Shown here: piece after piece, positions 1 through 15,087 of the stretch
Layout: the number at the start of each line of letters is the position of its first letter
Position numbering within the stretch: position 1 is the stretch's first letter
From: Aphelocoma coerulescens
Lineage: Eukaryota; Chordata; Aves; Passeriformes; Corvidae
DNA: 64,000 nt
Assembly (NCBI RefSeq): GCF_041296385.1
Contig: NC_091013.1
Coordinates: 10,430,001-10,494,000 of the forward strand
Reading direction: 5' to 3'
Made by a program: the position numbers and the translations under genes
The notes under the pieces: generated by a model
Seen by the model: the letters and a program-made list of their open reading frames with translations, nothing else
Database searches by the model: none
What the model was told of the DNA's origin: nothing

Positions 1-2761
1 CACTAGTTTCTTGGTAGTTTATTTCATTTCCCTCTTATGTGATTCAAATGGTAATGGCTATGAAGAATTAATTCTAAACTGATGTTTTGGAAGTAGATAG
101 TTTCAGCTGAATAACTTGACCAAACCCTGGATTCGTGTTATAAATTTTTACTCGTGCATAAGAAAAAGATGCTGTTAAAGTAATTGGCACTTTTACATTT
201 GAATTGCTGGATTGAATTATTGATTTCAACTTGAAAGAAGTTAGGTCTGTCTAACGTTAAAGCTAGAGGGTTTTTCGAGTGCAACCTACTTCTTGGCCTA
301 CAGTTAAAAAAATAAATCATGTTGTTTGAATTCTAATATTTCAAATCAACTTTTTAAAGATTTACACTGCTGTTTTTTGACTGTAAAACTGCTGAACTGA
401 AAAGTTAACAAAATCATGTGGTGCAAGATACAACTGTTAAGTAACACACTAAGCTGAAGCAGTTAAAATAGCAAGTAAATCTTTTTTCTGCACATTACTT
501 TCAATGCTTTGAATACTGAAGAAAGGTGTTTGAGATCTGATTTACAAAATAGACTCTCATCAAGGAATTAAAAATGCTCTTTGCTGCATGTGTAAAAGGC
601 AGCAGAGCTTATGTGTTTGGTCTCTGAAACCTCAACTCCCTTTCTCTGTCCCACAATTTGAAAAACATATATATTGCTAAAGTAAGACGTATTTCTAAGT
701 AGACACAAAGGTGTCACAAAGCCTTACCCATTCTTCTTTGTTTTTCCTGTGCACCACCACCTCTCTTGGCACTATTCTTGGATCCTTGAGCAGCTTCAAA
801 TGAGCATTTACAAAAAAAAATGAATCCATGAAAAAAAAAAAGTGTTTGTCTCTTTTTTTTCCAACCCCTTGGTAAATCAGCATTTTCCCTCTGAGAAGAG
901 GTTGATTTTTGAAAGTTCCCAGACGAAGGTAAGATGTATTATAGATGTTACAAATGCACTGGGTGTGTAGCACATATCAAAGTCTCAGCAGATTAGAAAC
1001 ATTATTTTTTTGTCATCATTGAGACATCTGAACATCATGCTGAAAGACCCTGAGATAATGTCTTGTTATGCAGAAACTTATATTTCAGTGCAAAAGAATG
1101 CTTCTGTTTTACATTTCCCTTTGACCTAGCCTCCTTCTCATTTGTTATCCATTTATTATTTTCTTATGGGACATATGATAACATTTTGAATATATGTTTG
1201 CAGAGTGTTCTTTTCTTTTTGCAGTAAATCAAGCTTTTTCTTTCTTCCCTTCTCCCTTGTGTTAGAAATCCCATGAACTCACAAATTTGTCACTCAAAAA
1301 TTTTGTTTAGTTCAGTACAACAGACAAAAGTACCTTTCTAATGAAAATTCAAGTGGTGCAAAAATATTCCAAGGAACCTCAAGAATGCAGATCCAGTGTT
1401 ATTTGACATTTATTTGTGACAGAATGCTAAGTCTGAAGTTGCACTGTTTCCATTCTCTTCATTGCTTCTTTATTTTGCTGGGTCTTGTTTCAAAAGTTTT
1501 AGGCTTCTGTGAGGCTGACTGAAGAGATCATTAGAATTTCCATTAGGGAAACAGTTAAAACAGCTGAGCATTCTGATTTACTAGAGTAGCAACTTGTTTT
1601 ATTAATGAGATCATGCTGCTTAGTGAACCATATTCAGAATTAACAGGATTTGTTTGAAAATGCTTTCACAAGCAAGTGAATAGTCTGGTACTCAAGAAGG
1701 AACTGTTTTAGAAAAAGAAAAATTTACAAAATCTTCAGATGTATAATTCATACATAATACTATTTCTAAGTAGGACTACTTTGGAAAAGTAGATTAATGT
1801 GTTCATTAACACTCAATAAATACATAGAGTCAAATGCTTATATAAAGTGAAATAGTCAACAGTATGATTAGATGATTGTCTTAATAGAGGTTAAAATGTA
1901 ATTACATTCTTTCAGGTGTATTTGGGGAAGGAAGGCGTGTTCCTTTTTACTGCATAATGGTGTGGTATTAAACAACATTTATGCATTATAAATAATGTGA
2001 ATGAAATCTAAGAATAGTTTCACTTCAGGTCATGAACTCTTAGATATTCTTATTGTGAATTTTTCACTAGACTTTCTGAGATCAGAACTTGTGGTGCTGA
2101 GAAGAAATACCACATTTCAGTTTTTAAGAAATTCTAATTGACATATTTTATGATTAGGAGACACAAGATTAAAAAGGATGTTTCATGGGTAGCACATCAT
2201 GTAATCCCTTTGAAATGTATCAAATGCTGTCTCTAAAGTAATTAGGGATTTTTTTTTCTCACACTATTATTACAGAGAGGTTCTTCTGTCTCTTTACTCC
2301 TTAATGTTTGGTGACTGTAACTTCTTCAGATACCTACATTTGCACTTAGTTTATTTATTTTTGTGCCAGGACTGAGTTGTAGTTCAGTTTCATTTGCTCC
2401 TTGATGTTTATCTCCTTTTGTTCTCACAGGCTGCAGTCATTTTCCCTATCAGACCACATTCAGTACACTAAAGCCACACTTTTCTAATCTGCTTTCACAT
2501 GGTAGCCAGACAACTTGTCTCTTACTTCCTGTGCTTATTTCTTTTTCTGGAACATGAGTTCTCAAAATAGCACACTATTACCCAAACTGAAATACCATCT
2601 GTATAATCAGCAAGGTAGCTCAGGTGCTGTATTTTGTGGTTGCATCTTGCCATGGCTGAATGCTAGAATATAAATTTCAGTCACCTATCTAAACTTTGTT
2701 ATTTCATTTTCTTTTCTTGTGATCTGCCTTGCAGCCCTGATCTATGTTCCATTCCATATAG

Positions 2762-2778
2762 AAAAAAAAAAAAAAAAA
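2762..2778 (+). repeat. Poly(A) run, 17 bases
   Basis: An uninterrupted run of 17 A is followed by CAAACC. It could be a simple repeat or the tail of a very old retrocopy, but I see no recognisable body upstream. Confidence 0.8.
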
Positions 2779-3314
2779 CAAACCAGCAAAACCACCATGT
2801 CATACTGGAAATTACTGCTAGGTGAATATACAGCAAATAAGCAAGCAAGGATTAGAATTGGGGCTTGGGGGAGATTTTTGATGTGTCAGAGGTACGTGCT
2901 AAAAAGCTGCAAAAAGAGGAATTCTATAACAGTTTCAGAACTAGCTGTGAAGTTAAATACTTGAATCATTACTTGAGAATTTAAGAACAGTATTTTTATT
3001 GTAAAAATATAGAACATCCAGAACATTTGTGCTTTGCATTGGTTTTAAGAATCACACAATGGTCTATATTTAGTATCCTATTGTGGGTTGCAAGTTTAAC
3101 TTCATCTTAGTATTTTACGTGATGCAGTTTCAATAGCAAAATTATGAATTTCTGGGTCTGAATTTTGAAGAAATTTCCTTTTATTCATGATGTTCATTTA
3201 TTGTGACTGGTCAGTGATGGGTACTTTATTTTTCATAATTTAGTTGTTTCAAAAATATTTGTATTATATCATTAATTTCTCGAGTGTATGTTTTCATTTA
3301 CTGGCATAAATATC

Positions 3315-3340
3315 AAATAAACATATAAATATGTTTATTT
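3315..3340. repeat. Short perfect inverted repeat
   Basis: Arms AAATAAACATA and TATGTTTATTT pair perfectly around a TAAA loop. In DNA this AT-rich the structure may be chance, and no function is inferred. Confidence 0.6.
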
Positions 3341-6300
3341 TTTAATTTCTCAGAGGACCTTAAATACCAGATGACGGGCTTTATTATTTATACTCAGCCT
3401 TCTGAGGATACTCTAGATGTAGAAATTGCTCTGTAAATTACAGATCTCAAACTGTTCATACATTGTACTGTCCAGCATTTACATTTTAGAGTACTTATCC
3501 CTGCCTGAAAAAGGCTTGTGAATGACTCATGACTTCTCTAGACCTCCTTTCTGCTGCACCATACTGTCAGGAACATCATATTTTTGTCTTGTAGATGTTT
3601 AAAGTAAGAAGAAATCAAGAATACAGGCTTCAGTGCTGAAATTCATGGTCATGCTAATAATTTCTCTCTTTTATATCTAAATTGGATTATATGGATGTTG
3701 ATGATTTAATAACCACTGAATTTAAACAGTTCTTTCTGGAGTAGAGCACCAATGCAATCAGAGTAGAGAGGAGAAAAAAAGTGTTTCAGTGCTCAAGGCC
3801 ACATATTCTCTACCAGGAAAGCACAGCAGTGTGTGGATAGTTTGCTCTGTTTCCCCCAAATATAAAACTTGTAAAAATACTTTTATATATAGAATGATTT
3901 TGTCTTTCATATGTTAGATTTTGTATTTTTACATTTATTTCCTGCTTGACTGTGATAAAGGTCATGGCAATAATTTCTGATTCTCCTTATTCCAGTTTGG
4001 ATTCAAATGGTTCAGTTTTGTTCTACCTACTTCAATTTTGACTCATGTTTTTTGGTGATGAGAGATACTGTCAGAAAGCTTGTAGAACTGTAACAAAATA
4101 CTCTGGTCAAAGAGAGTTCTATCATTGCTTACTGATTCTGATTCTATAAGAGAGATAAAATACAGAATTTGGAATAAATGAGAAACCAATTTAGCATTGT
4201 TTTAGAAGAATATTTAATTAGAACAATCAAGGTACATACTAAAATGTCCTTCATATTGCAAGGACATGTCTGGAAGGATATATATCTGACAGGAATGTAT
4301 TATTGCCTATTATTTTATAAATACAAAAAACCACACTATCCCTTACTATTATGTTGAAAAGAGATTCTACGGTCTTTATTTTTTATTTGGTTTTTCTTTA
4401 TTTTTTAATGTTCTCCTTAGAATTTTACACAGTAAAAATTAGTACTTTGACTAAATATTCTGAACTGGGCACTAAAATGCTGTAAACATGATTGCCAGCA
4501 TACATGAATGCCATCAGTTCTTACATACTGACTGGATCATTTATTCAAAGATCACTGGTTTTCTTTCTACTGAGTGTCGCCCTCTTATCAAACACCTCTG
4601 TGTGCAGAATGCTACTGCCCTAAGAAAGGACTCAGAGACTTCCCACAGAGTTCAGTCTTTTGTCCAGTTTCTAAGGTCTCAGTAGAAATGTTTCAAGTAA
4701 TATACATGATCTGTGCATCAGACACCTGGGCCCTAATTGAGCAAAAAGCTTCTTTTTCTGGTTTGAGCTCATCTTAAAAATAAATTCGTGGGCCTTTCTT
4801 GACTGAAGTTCTATCAGCAATAGAAGGACTTCATTTTCATTTAATTCCTAGTAAAGTAGTTACTGCTTCTTCCTTATGCTAAGCAAAATATCAAATAATG
4901 CTGTGATCTTTACAAGTTAATTTCTGTATATATATAAGCCCGTACCCTTTCTTTTACTGTTGAAAGACTCCTCGCTTTTGTTACTGCTACTAATGGAAGT
5001 GATGAAATACCAAAATAGTTTATTCCAAATTTGTAGTAAAAATATTTTCTTATTACTTCAAGCCATAAGAAGTATTTCTTCACAAATAAATTGGTTATTT
5101 AATTCTTCTTTACTGCACACAATGCCTAATTTACAGTATCCTATTAAAAGTTTTTAATTAATTTATTGTCACTGGTAGTAGGACATTAAAATGTCAGAAG
5201 GCTATGGGAAATAATAAATTTAGAGTTGCTTATGTGATTCTGCCTACTCTTGCACAATTAGGTGACAGTTTCTGGCTTATATTTAGGTTTTATTGTAAAT
5301 CATGGCATTGTTTATTCTGAAAATTGAATTAAATCTTGTGAGTTATTAATTAGGATGCATTTTTCAAACATTTCATTATGAACATTTTTGAAATAGCTAC
5401 TGGCACACAGATGTAGAGTGGCATGATTTTTATACATGAGGAGAATGAATAAATATGGGGGGTTTGCCTCTGTCTTGGAGAAAAGGTTCTTGGACTGGCT
5501 TAGTCAGACTTCCTGGGACCTGACTATAACTGCCTCACTGTTTGGTGGAATTTATCCTCACCAGTTCAAGTGAGTGTTAGCACATGGGCATCTGGGAAAG
5601 AGATTGAGGTTTATACTTATTTCACAAGCATTTTTTTGTCCGTGTATAAAAAAATAAAGGAAATGGACGATGCAATTTTTTCCATATTACTGAATTTGTC
5701 TTGGTGTCAGTTCTAATCTGGACATTTCTGATCAGTGATATGTACAAATAATATCCTTCAGAGTCAAATTTATTAATGCTTTTGTCATGGTATAGAGTAG
5801 TTAATCTCACTATGTCTTGGAAGTTTTCGAAAGCGAGTAAGTAAATGAGTGACTACTTTGAAGGAATAATATGGGCTCTTTTGCCTCACAAAATACTTAC
5901 CTGGTTTGTTTCCAGAAGTCTTTCAAAAGTACATCTCATATTGTATCAGGGATCACTATGACATATGATTAAATTTGTGGGTGTTGATGCACAGATGTGA
6001 AGAAAAGAGAACTTACAAGACTTGAACCCTTGTCACTTCATGACTGATCAGCCTGGGAGTCCCTCTAGGTCTAGCCAATAAAAATGTTTACATAAAACAA
6101 TCAGGGAAGGGTAAGAGTCTTGGGGAATAACTGTCTGTGCATATTAGTTCTATGAATTAGTACAACTAGGTCTGGATGGGGCACTTTTCAAGGATAGTTT
6201 TAATAATCTTATTTAAAACCTTTAATCCCAACAGATTTTGCAAACTGTCCATCACATACAGCTTTTCATTGACATCTAAACCATAAAGTAAAGCCATACA

Positions 6301-8023
6301 GTAACCATGCTGGACAAGACAGCAGGTTAATGTTAAGTTGCTTCAAAAAGTGAGCTCTTTTAAAAGAACCACTTTGTGTTATAAAAGCCTGCATTATGAA
6401 AACCCTAGAGTTTATGCAGAGCAGACATCAAAAGATCAGCTTCTCCCTTACACTGTCAAAAAATTTACAAAAATTCAGAGCTTAATCATATGAATTAAAA
6501 AAAAAAAAAAAATCCAGAAAACTGGAGTAATTGTTTTCCAAATAAAGTGCTTTCTTTTAAACTATTTGATATATTGTGTTAAAGAGTTAGCAAATACTTC
6601 ATTACAAACACTTGTAAGAAAATATTTTAGATAGAGGCCATTTCTTTCTTTTGTGCTATTTAAAGCTCCTGGAAGAAATTTTTTCTCACATTGTTGCTCA
6701 CATCAAGCCAGCTTGCAGTGCTGTATGCAATTAATTTTCTTTTTAAAATTAGAAACTGAAAAAATACTAAAGTTACATTATTTTAATGAAGAATATGGGA
6801 GAATTTCAGGACAACATTAGATATTTATGAGAGACATTGCTTGATCTCAATCTTTTTTCTTTTTTTCTGTTATACCTCAACAGACAGCAAATATTGTATT
6901 TCTTAGTCTTCTAAAAATCAACGCAATACAGATATGCTGTAGCTTCTCATTCAAAATCTAGGCTTTCAATGGATGAAAAAAAAAGCCCTATAGCAACTAC
7001 ACAATTTTTAAAATCTGTCTGACTTTTCACAATGGAATTAAGAACACTATAGAAAAAAAATCTTTTATTTTATGGGTCTAAGTATTTTGCAGTTGCTGAA
7101 TATCTTTTAAATTCAAACAATAATCCCACCCTGATTCTAATTAAAAGGAGAAATAGGTATGTTCTTTTGCCACATATACTGAGACTGCTTATAAGCTTCA
7201 ATTTTCATTGAATGATTTAAGGATATGTAATGTATTGTGGAATGTGGTAAATACCAGTTTATACATTAATTAAAACAAGATTATAATAGACTGTTTTATT
7301 CATCCTCTGCCTACAATAAATTTTAGATGTCCATATCTCAGAATTTTGCTGATTTCAGAATGGCTTCTTGAGTTTTGTTTTGGTTTGGTTTTTTAATAAT
7401 ACCCTTGGTGTACATAAGGGACAGTCATGTCAAAAATTATAGAAGAGAAAGGAGAAAGAAGAAGACAACATATTATGAACAGATTTTCCAATATACAATT
7501 ACTCTATTAGGATGGCAAATATTTGCCAGTTTCACAGTATTATGAGGTGTCTCACCATATCCCCCCAAATAGCGACAGTCAAAATCAATGTGTTGTCATT
7601 TCTGTGCAAATGCAGTTTAAAAGAACATTTATAAAGATTTACTGAAACTGGGCAAGGTCTGGCTACTGGGGTAGTATTAGAAGTCAAATTAAAATATTCA
7701 GGAAACAATTTTGGTATAAATAATGTTTCTGAATGTCAGGGTCCTAAGATGAGCACAGGGTTCTATGAATGTTAATTTTCCATTAGTGTGGTGGAAATGG
7801 GAACTATTATTCACCTGTGTTATGTAAGACAGTTCATACAAGTTTTATTCTACTGAGAGCTAGAAATAGGTGCTGATTATTTTATATAAATTAGGTGATC
7901 ATCTCTATTTATTTATTTTCCATTGTTAAATAACTACATTCTGTTGTCTTCCAAAGCAATACAAGGTGGTTCTCTGCTCCCTCTTAGTGGGAAGAACATA
8001 TTAATGGCAACTACTGAGATTTG

Positions 8024-8048
8024 TTTTGGTTTGGTTTGGTTTGGTTTT
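8024..8048 (+). repeat. (TTTGG)n short tandem repeat
   Basis: About five units of a TTTGG pentamer lie in a row. Related loose GGTTT-rich runs occur near 7378, 10630 and 11010, so the motif is common in this region. Confidence 0.8.
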
Positions 8049-9622
8049 TCACTACAGTATCTGGCCATTTATCTCTCATTAAGCTCATCCTATGCCCCAT
8101 GATTCAGTCACTACAGTAAATTGTCTTAAATTAAAACTGAATATTGTTTCATTTTCCAGTCCTTGTGGATCTATTACATCACAGTTTGTTTCTAGGGAGT
8201 GTTAGATAGCCTAAAAATTCTGATCACAAAAATTTTCTTTCTGTGCTTTTGCAATAAGCAATACACCAATCTGAAGTATAATGCACAAGAAATTCTTCCT
8301 TTAACAGTTGTTTTTAATAGCTGAGTTACAAAAGATCTGTTCTGTACATTGTATGTAAATCATTGAGTTTAATGGGATGATATGCTAATAGGTATTTATG
8401 TGATGGATTTAATACTGCTATTTTAGTAAATTGACTCCTTTAAGAAAAAAAATCCACAAATATTGATTTTTTTTAATGAATGTATTTAAGACTTTTACTT
8501 CTGCCTTCAATGGCAAAATCCTTTCTACTGTAAACTTAAAACAAAAAAAACCTGCAAAAAAATGACCAACCTCTCCCCCAAAAAATCTGGTTTTGTCTAT
8601 TTAACTTTGCAGAGAGTTAGATTCTTTCTAAATTCACCTAAACTATTCGAGAGCTTTTTGTCAAGTAATCTAACAGAATTCTTAGCACAAATTAACATCT
8701 GCTCTGAATGAATGAGCATTTGGTAGATGTTGTTGGAGAGTAAAGTAGATCTCAGGAACTGCTCCAATAACACAAAGTACTGCAATGTTTTCTATTAGAT
8801 TATAAAGGCTTCAAGACAAGGATTTTTTGTTTGTAATTGCACACTGTCTAGTGAAGTGGGTCTTCAGTTTTAGCTGGGTTTTCTCTCAAGATCTCAAAGC
8901 CAAACTTTGCATTTTTGATCAATACAGAACAGAGGTTAGGAATACACTGAAAATACTTACTGTGATTAGCTTCAACGATTTCACGATTGATCTTGATGAT
9001 TGAAAAATACTGTCCAAACTATACACTTCAGTTTAAGTGGATAATATAAAATTTTTGAACCCATAGGTTGTGTTATATTTATGTACTGTTTTGGTTTGTG
9101 GAAGACAAATATTATTTATCATGACTGACTAGAACTTTTGAGTCTTGTTAGTCCTTATATTGCTTCTAAGTGTTATAAGGTTTAGAGACTCAGAGGAACT
9201 CGTGCACCTGGGAATATCCTTGTGATACTGCCTCCAATAAAGCCTGCTCTGATATTTTCTAAATTTGCTATCATTTTCCTACTTCATTACCTCTTTTTTT
9301 AGTTGAAATACCTTCAGCAGTGCTTCCTGTTACACGAGGCTGATGATTCTTCAATCCTGCCATAAGCAAGGCAAAATAGAAGTCGAAGAAATTAGACTGA
9401 TAAATTTATTGTCTTTGTGTTCATTTGTTTGTTTGTTCTAGAAGGGAAGGGAATTTAATGACCCCAACAGTACACATTTTGTTTTAAAAGTAATGATAGA
9501 AAAGCCATCGAATAGTTAATTCTGGTGACTTGATGTTTTTGCTACAGTACGTCATGCTTTTGGGACATAGGAAATTTAACCATTTGATAATCCTAAATTA
9601 TTAATCAGCAAATATCAAATAG

Positions 9623-9668
9623 AGGCAATGACCTAATTACAACTAATTTAGGCAATGACCTAATTACA
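9623..9668 (+). repeat. 19-base direct duplication, period 27
   Basis: AGGCAATGACCTAATTACA occurs at 9623-9641 and again, identical, at 9650-9668. This is a small local tandem duplication of no evident function. Confidence 0.85.
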
Positions 9669-9789
9669 GATTCATGATAACAACATTCATACCAAAATCA
9701 ATTCACATGCCTGCACAGATACAACTGTATCTATGTGTATAAAGGTACCTGTCAGAAACTCCCCTCAGTTTCAGTGAAATACTCAGGTG

Positions 9790-10420
9790 AAATCCCTTAG
9801 CTTTTCTGGCAGACATGAGTTTGCACGTCGAGGAGTAGGGATGCATGAGGGTGTATCAGCCTAGGCCTCATCATCAGGGATGGTCTTCTGAGTGTTCCAA
9901 ATGTGAGGGTTCTGGAGCTCCAAAATGCGTGCCACTCAAAGATGCTGCAGCCCATGGTGGTCAGGGAGAGCTCAAAGGGCCTCACTCAGGACCACTATTG
10001 ATAGGGTCAAAACAAGATTGGATTTAGTCATCTGCAAAATTTCCATCCTCAGATCAGAAATTACATTTGGAATTTTTTTCCTAGAACTCCAGCAAAAATG
10101 GTACCATTCCATGTGGGCTGATTCAGGTAGAAAAAGTTTTGAGGCTTTCCAGGTATGACTGATGGTTCCCCATGTTGGTCAGGCAGCTGATGTTCCTCTT
10201 TCAGTCAGTGCTGTTCCCACCTGTATCATGCAAGAGCCCCAGGTATGGTCAGAGATCCTTCACCCCCAAAGCTGGTGTGGTCAAGGGGCGTTTCATCACT
10301 CAGCAGTTTTGGTAAAAGCCTCTCAAGGTGCACCTGAAATGGTAGAGCAGGCCTGGGGACGGAGGGGAAAGGCACCACCACAGTATACTTTTTGTTTCTT
10401 TAGAACCCCCAAAGTCTAAC
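9790..10420. other. GC-richer patch of unknown origin
   Basis: This stretch is visibly richer in G and C than its flanks and has few stop codons on the plus strand, so overlapping frames of 60-85 codons appear. None resembles a known protein. The words TGGTCAG or TGGTCAA recur loosely (near 9957, 10177, 10247 and 10277), which could mean a degenerate tandem repeat or a decayed retroelement. I could not find LTR ends, a target duplication or a CR1 3' end. Confidence 0.35.
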
Positions 10421-13400
10421 AGACAGTTCTATGATGTATGTTGATTTCATTTTAATAGATAAATGTTTCTTATTAAGCTGAAAAGTAATGAGTTTCCATG
10501 GATATTTGTACTTCATTTATATTTGAAATGCTGCTGGTGCGACATCTTGGTTACTGTGTTTTTCTGTTATAGAATTCCAACTTATTTTTAAATGATAAAG
10601 CTAAAACTGGAATGAAAGTTTACCATGTTGGGTTTTTTGTTTGGTTGGTTTGTTGTGTCTTTTTTCCACACATTCATAGTCACTGTTTAATTACATTTAC
10701 AAAGAAAGAACACGTTTTTCAATACTATTTAGTGTATGGCTAAACCTAATGATTTTGCAGATTTGACATTCCTGACTTCGTCCATCTTTTACAAAATCGT
10801 GTACTGTAGTTGCAGAATTTAGGTAACAGCAATATTTGAGCAAAATGCAGAGGAATCATAAGCTTCCTATTTCTTTATATGCCTTCAAAGAATTTTATTT
10901 ACTCCTTAGTCTGTGTCACAATGAAAGCTCCAGGCAGAACTGATTCTTTACCACTGTCTTCTGTCCACAATTTTCTTGCTTTCACATCTTTTTCAGAATT
11001 GTTGTGGAGTGGGTTTGTGTTGGTTTGTTGGTTTGTTTTCTTTTCCCTTTAGGAGTGTTCAAGGCTGTGAGCAGGGTTTGCTTTGTTCCTAGAGGTAGAC
11101 TATACTTTCAATCGTACTGATGCATGTGCTGCTTCATTTTCTCTTTGGTTACTAACAGACCTATAGTTCTCTATCCCTAGAGGCTGATGTGGTCATCAGT
11201 CATCTATCCCTCAGTCTTCAAATTCTTTAAGAATGCAGGGCTGATTTACTTTTTCCCCTAAATACAATTTGAAATTAGGTTGTTTAGGGATTTTTGTTTC
11301 TCTTAAGCTGCAGCAGATTTCCTGAAATCCTTGGAGACGAGTCAACATGAAAGCAATGTTTAGTTAAAAAAAAACAAACTAAACAAAACAAATTTCTGTC
11401 AATGTGAGTTTTGAGAAACAAAGAACAACATTTAAGAATTTTAAATTAACAAAGTTATTTTGATACTGAACCATCAGTTTGGACTGAGATGGAATTGTAA
11501 GCAGCCTGCAGCAGTAAGGAACAAGTAGGAATATTACTTTACCTTCCTTTCCCCAGACAAGTTACTTCTAAGAGCAAGTATTTTCCTTTTATTTCATTCA
11601 TATAACTAATCTAGTTATAATACTTTATGCTTTTACTAGATTTATGTATGCTTCTTTTCTAGTTGATTTATTTCTCGTGAGGTCTCAACAGACTTTATGC
11701 ATTTTAAAGACAAGATGTTTTCAAAAATAACCCTTGGGGCAACCTAAGGGTTGCATTTTCAGAACACAATCTTTGAATAAAACTTTTATTCTTAACCCAG
11801 TCTTCCTAATTAGGAAAAATTACATACATCTTGTATTTTGACAGAGAGACATTAAGAATTACAGTATATTTTGTCTTGCCTATATGACTGGATTATTTGC
11901 AATAATACTTCAGAGTGATTGAAGGAAAGAATAACACATTTAGGAATAAAATTCACTTTAATGAAATGTAATTATCTCATGGCTGTTTGGCTGGTTTTCA
12001 AATTTTTAAGACCATCCTGGTGTACTTGACTCTTGTATTGGTATCTGAAAAAAGCATGCATTTTCTCACAGTATAAATTATTATATTGAGCACATGGGAG
12101 GAGGAGAAAAGAGAAAGATAAACTTAGTAAAGTTAGTGTAAATGTATAAATTTACAATTAATGGAAAGACAGCCAGTGTATTTATGTTCAGTATTATCCC
12201 ATAAAAAATATTTTTAACTGGGTTGTAATACAAATGGGATATGCACCATTCTCTGAAGTTCATTTACGACCAGAATATTTGTAAAATGTATGTGTGCATA
12301 TATTAGTTGGTATTTCTTACATGTAGTCTAAAATTGTAAAATTTTTTGCCTTGTCTTTGACAGGTCCTTATGAGTAATAACTGATGCAGAAAATAAAGCG
12401 TCAGTTAAAATGTAACGTATTAGAAAATTTCTATTTTCATATGGAAGTTTTTCAAAGTTGCATTTTAAATCAAAATGAGCTTTATAGAAGAACTTACAGC
12501 ACCCTATCTGTTATGCATTTCAGATCTGACTGAATTTTTCACAATAACTAATACGTAGACCATTTTACCATTTGGTTTTGGCAGTATCTTCTGTGGTAGC
12601 AAAAGAGTTATTCAAAATTGTTCAGAATTTTAGAATCCTAATTAAGCTGGTTTATTACATTATCAGGTGCTTACATTGTCTTTTGCTTCATAATGCTGTC
12701 AGTAGTACTTCAAGTGGGATGCAATTACTTTTAAAGTTAGTATCAGCAGCTATTATATAATATTGATTTAAAATCTGTTGAACATCCTTGACCTCAGAGA
12801 CAGTTTATCATGATGGCAGAAATTAATCATGTTGGTTATGCTTGATCTCATGAAGACAGTACAAATTTAGAAACTATATAAACAGGGCTAGGTAATTATT
12901 TTGAGTATTACTGGACTGTCATACCATAATAGCTTCATAATAATTAGGCACATTAAGCAAATGATGGAGTAATATTACAGTCAACTAAGTAATTCTTTCC
13001 CCATTCTGTCATAAAATTGCTAAAAATTGCTAAAAATAACATACCCCCTCCAATTTAAAAGTGTTAAAATGTAAGTTCAGTTGTAAGTATGAAATCTGCA
13101 ATTTTGACTATTCTCACTTTTGACTATTTTTAGTTTACTGTAGTTAACTCAATTCCTCTTGAATCTATCATTCTTTCATTATTACGTAGATTTATGTGTT
13201 TGATTTGTACAGTTACTACATAGCTCTTAAGATCTCTGGTTTTTAAGTGTCTATGTTTTTTAAGATCTCTTTAAGATCTCTAAAATTCTTCTGTCCTTTG
13301 TTTTCCGACTTCTGGTAAGTTTTCTCAGATATTTAAGTAATTTATATAGTAAAGAACCTAAAGAGAGTATAAGAAGTAGCAAACCAGAACCATCACAATA

Positions 13401-15087
13401 TTCGAAATTGTAGTTCAAGTCCTTTGCTTGCCATTGATCTGTGTAATACAGGTTTTAAGTTTCTGACAACAAAGAAAAGCCAAGGCAAGTGACCCTTGCA
13501 TTCTCAACAAATTCAGTCTTTCACAGCTTTCATTATAGCAGGGAGAAATTCAGATCTCAGCTGTCTGACATGAGGACATGTACCAGTGATTTCTACACAT
13601 ATATCTGAATATATAAATCCAATATAGCCATTTTTGAACAATGACAGGTCAAGACAAGTACTAATTAGGGTTTAGCAAGCAGTAACTAACGTGCATATTT
13701 CAGCATAAAATACTGTATTTGGATGAATATGAGGTTGTAACACAGCTCAAGAATATTCCTTTTCTGCATGGAATTATTTCCAAAGCACCACTTCTGCTAT
13801 AACCATGATTTAAACCAACATTATTCCTATTACATTATCATTATCATTAAAGTAATTCAGAGCAATGACCAGTATTAGTTAGAATACCCTTCTGTCAAAA
13901 GAGGGAAACTGTTCCTCTCCATTCCATATTTCCAGCCCTCCAATGTTTGCAGTCCTAGTGCGAGTCAGAAATCAGCTTCCATACTCTATTAAGTATATAA
14001 AAATTGTCCAGATGTCATAATAAAAGAAAACCATAAACAACATTCAGGGAAAATCCAGAAATGTGTAGTACTGTCTCCTATCTTCTTAACCTGTTGTCTA
14101 TAGTCAACAAAAGTTGTAATTTAAGTACAACCTAGCTCCAGAAATTTTTTATTCAAGTCTCACCCACAGGTCAAAAAATCATACAGAGGGCTTAGAGATT
14201 CTTTATTGTGTTTTATACCATCTCAATTACTTTTTTTTTTTTTCCATTGGTAAAATATCAATGGCCTCTTTGAAAAAAGGAGTGACATTGTTGGTGGTAT
14301 TTTTTCAGATTTTTTAAATGGTATTTTGTTTAAATAAAATCAGTGCTGAAGAATTCAGTTACTAGAGGCATCACCACTGCTTTTCTCTTGCAATTCAGTG
14401 CAGATCTGAGGCTGAAGCCACTGAAGGAAAAGTATGACCAGATGGGATTTTAATTTACACTTTTCCCTATGTCCACAGAAGACTGTGCAGAATAAAATTA
14501 TTCCTAGTTCTGTAAGGGTATTTCCTAACAATCTTAGGACGCAGAAAAAATTATTTAATAGTAGCTATGGCTTTTGAAAAGCTGACTTGAAAACACTGCA
14601 CAGTAGTGCACTTTTTTTCTGGATTAAGGTCAAGCTTGATTGAAAGCTGGGCAACACCTCCAGTATCCTTTTTGCTTTGCTAAAAGTTTAAAATTAACTC
14701 CAGTAAACAAACAGATTTTTGTTAGTCCAGTGGGACATGATAGAAAATGGATCTTCAATTCAGAGCCAGCATATTGTGATTAAAAGTCCCAGTGAGGTTC
14801 ATAGTTCTTTTTCCATAGCACAAACTGGACTCTGATCTGTTTATGGCTCCTGGGAGAACAATACTGTAGTATAATTTTCACATGTGAATGTAGCACTTTT
14901 TCTACCTTGCATAAATCATTCTCTGAAGAAATTTTACAGGGCTCTCTTGGAAGCAAAAGCTGTGCAAGATATATGCAATATGGGTAGGAAACATACTTAC
15001 ATGTGACTCAAAATCATACAGCATTAAACCAAGCAGAAAATATGGAGGAAGAGGCCAGAAACAAAGGCTAAGATAGTTTAAAAACAC
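10421..15087. other. AT-rich noncoding stretch
   Basis: I see no gene or identifiable mobile element. The only local structure is minor, such as a repeated TTTAAGATCTCT word near 13255-13285. It is consistent with intergenic or intronic DNA. Confidence 0.65.

Larger units (their letters stand above)
1..9789. other. AT-rich noncoding stretch
   Basis: I see no gene and no clearly recognisable transposon here. Reading frames are short and show no protein family features. Small-scale structure includes an A17 run at 2762-2778, an 11-base perfect inverted repeat with a 4-base loop at 3315-3340, an A16 run at 6497-6512, a short TTTGG repeat at 8024-8048, and two exact 19-base direct repeats at 9623-9641 and 9650-9668. 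The stretch reads as intergenic or deep intronic vertebrate DNA. Very old repeats could be hidden by decay. Confidence 0.7.
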
